This document shows positions 37,148-37,213 of a stretch of 37,213 nt of DNA, one piece after another. Within the stretch, counting starts at the first letter, position 1. Each line of letters begins with the position of its first letter. Origin of the DNA: Haplosporangium gracile (lineage: Eukaryota > Mortierellomycota > Mortierellomycetes > Mortierellales > Mortierellaceae). The notes beneath the pieces are model-generated. The model was not told the origin of the DNA. It made no database searches and worked only from the letters and a program-made list of their open reading frames with translations. Where the stretch lies: contig JAAAUF010000364.1 in assembly GCA_015499985.1 (NCBI GenBank), positions 1-37,213 of the forward strand. The letters run 5' to 3'. A program made the translations under genes and the position numbers.

Positions 37148-37213
37148 ACACAGGACACAGGACACAGGACACAGGACACAGGACACAGGACACAGGACAC
37201 AGGACACAGGACA
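37148..37213. repeat. 7-bp tandem repeat (ACAGGAC)n running off the window end
   Basis: The last 66 nt are about 9.4 perfect copies of a 7-bp unit (ACAGGAC/GGACACA). The array is not closed: it continues to the final base. This is consistent with a contig end caused by an unresolved microsatellite. The unit does not match the TTAGGG-type fungal telomere. Confidence 0.97.

Overview
The window is intron-rich nuclear DNA from a fungus. Nearly every gene is split by short introns (about 50-380 nt) with GT-AG ends and TACTAAC-like branch points. Coding-strand pyrimidine tracts lie upstream of many start codons. The gene set (proteasome, Arp2/3, UBE2O, TFIIB, ESCRT-II, AFG2) together with stand-alone paired-amphipathic-helix repeats, a candidate mitochondrial-fission-regulator relative and small secreted proteins suggests an early-diverging lineage, most likely Mortierellomycota or Mucoromycota. 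That placement is an inference; no rRNA or other marker is present. The window starts inside a gene, holds a 9-N gap and ends in a 7-bp tandem repeat, so it may be a whole short scaffold.

Layout, left to right. (1) 94-434 (+): 3' end of an ECM15/MTH1187-type thiamine-binding protein. (2) 957-2345 (-): proteasome subunit alpha-5. (3) 2905-5347 (-): a protein with three PAH domains but no Sin3 HDAC-interaction region. (4) 6387-7544 (+): ARPC3, with a 6-nt first exon. (5) 8364-12658 (+): UBE2O, a giant E2/E3 ubiquitin enzyme. (6) 13351-14740 (+): TFIIB. (7) 14741-16660: a poorly resolved stretch with the gap, a Z-DNA-prone tract and a tentative leftward gene. (8) 16663-17336 (+): a decayed Polo-like kinase fragment. 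(9) 17786-19187 (+): an AKR7-like aldo-keto reductase. (10) 19362-21829 (-): VPS36, head-to-head with (11) 22166-23043 (+), a DPH6-like PP-loop protein. (12) 23603-26634 (+): a long disordered polyproline protein resembling MTFR1. (13) 27112-29262: two related secreted-protein genes, the first clearly broken and the second without an ATG, with a tentative minus-strand mini-gene between them. (14) 29587-33156 (+): AFG2/DRG1-type double AAA ATPase. (15) 33523-36204 (-): an UNC93-like transporter with a long disordered tail.

This is mostly a housekeeping neighbourhood; no operon, CRISPR array, complete mobile element or gene cluster was found. The genes act separately: protein turnover (alpha-5, UBE2O, AFG2 in ribosome biogenesis), endosomal sorting (VPS36), actin (ARPC3) and transcription (TFIIB, PAH protein). 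The unusual content is in the spaces between them: the kinase relic, the decaying secreted pair, the PAH-only protein and the MTFR1-like protein. All exon coordinates were derived by eye from splice signals and reading frame, so individual junctions may be off.
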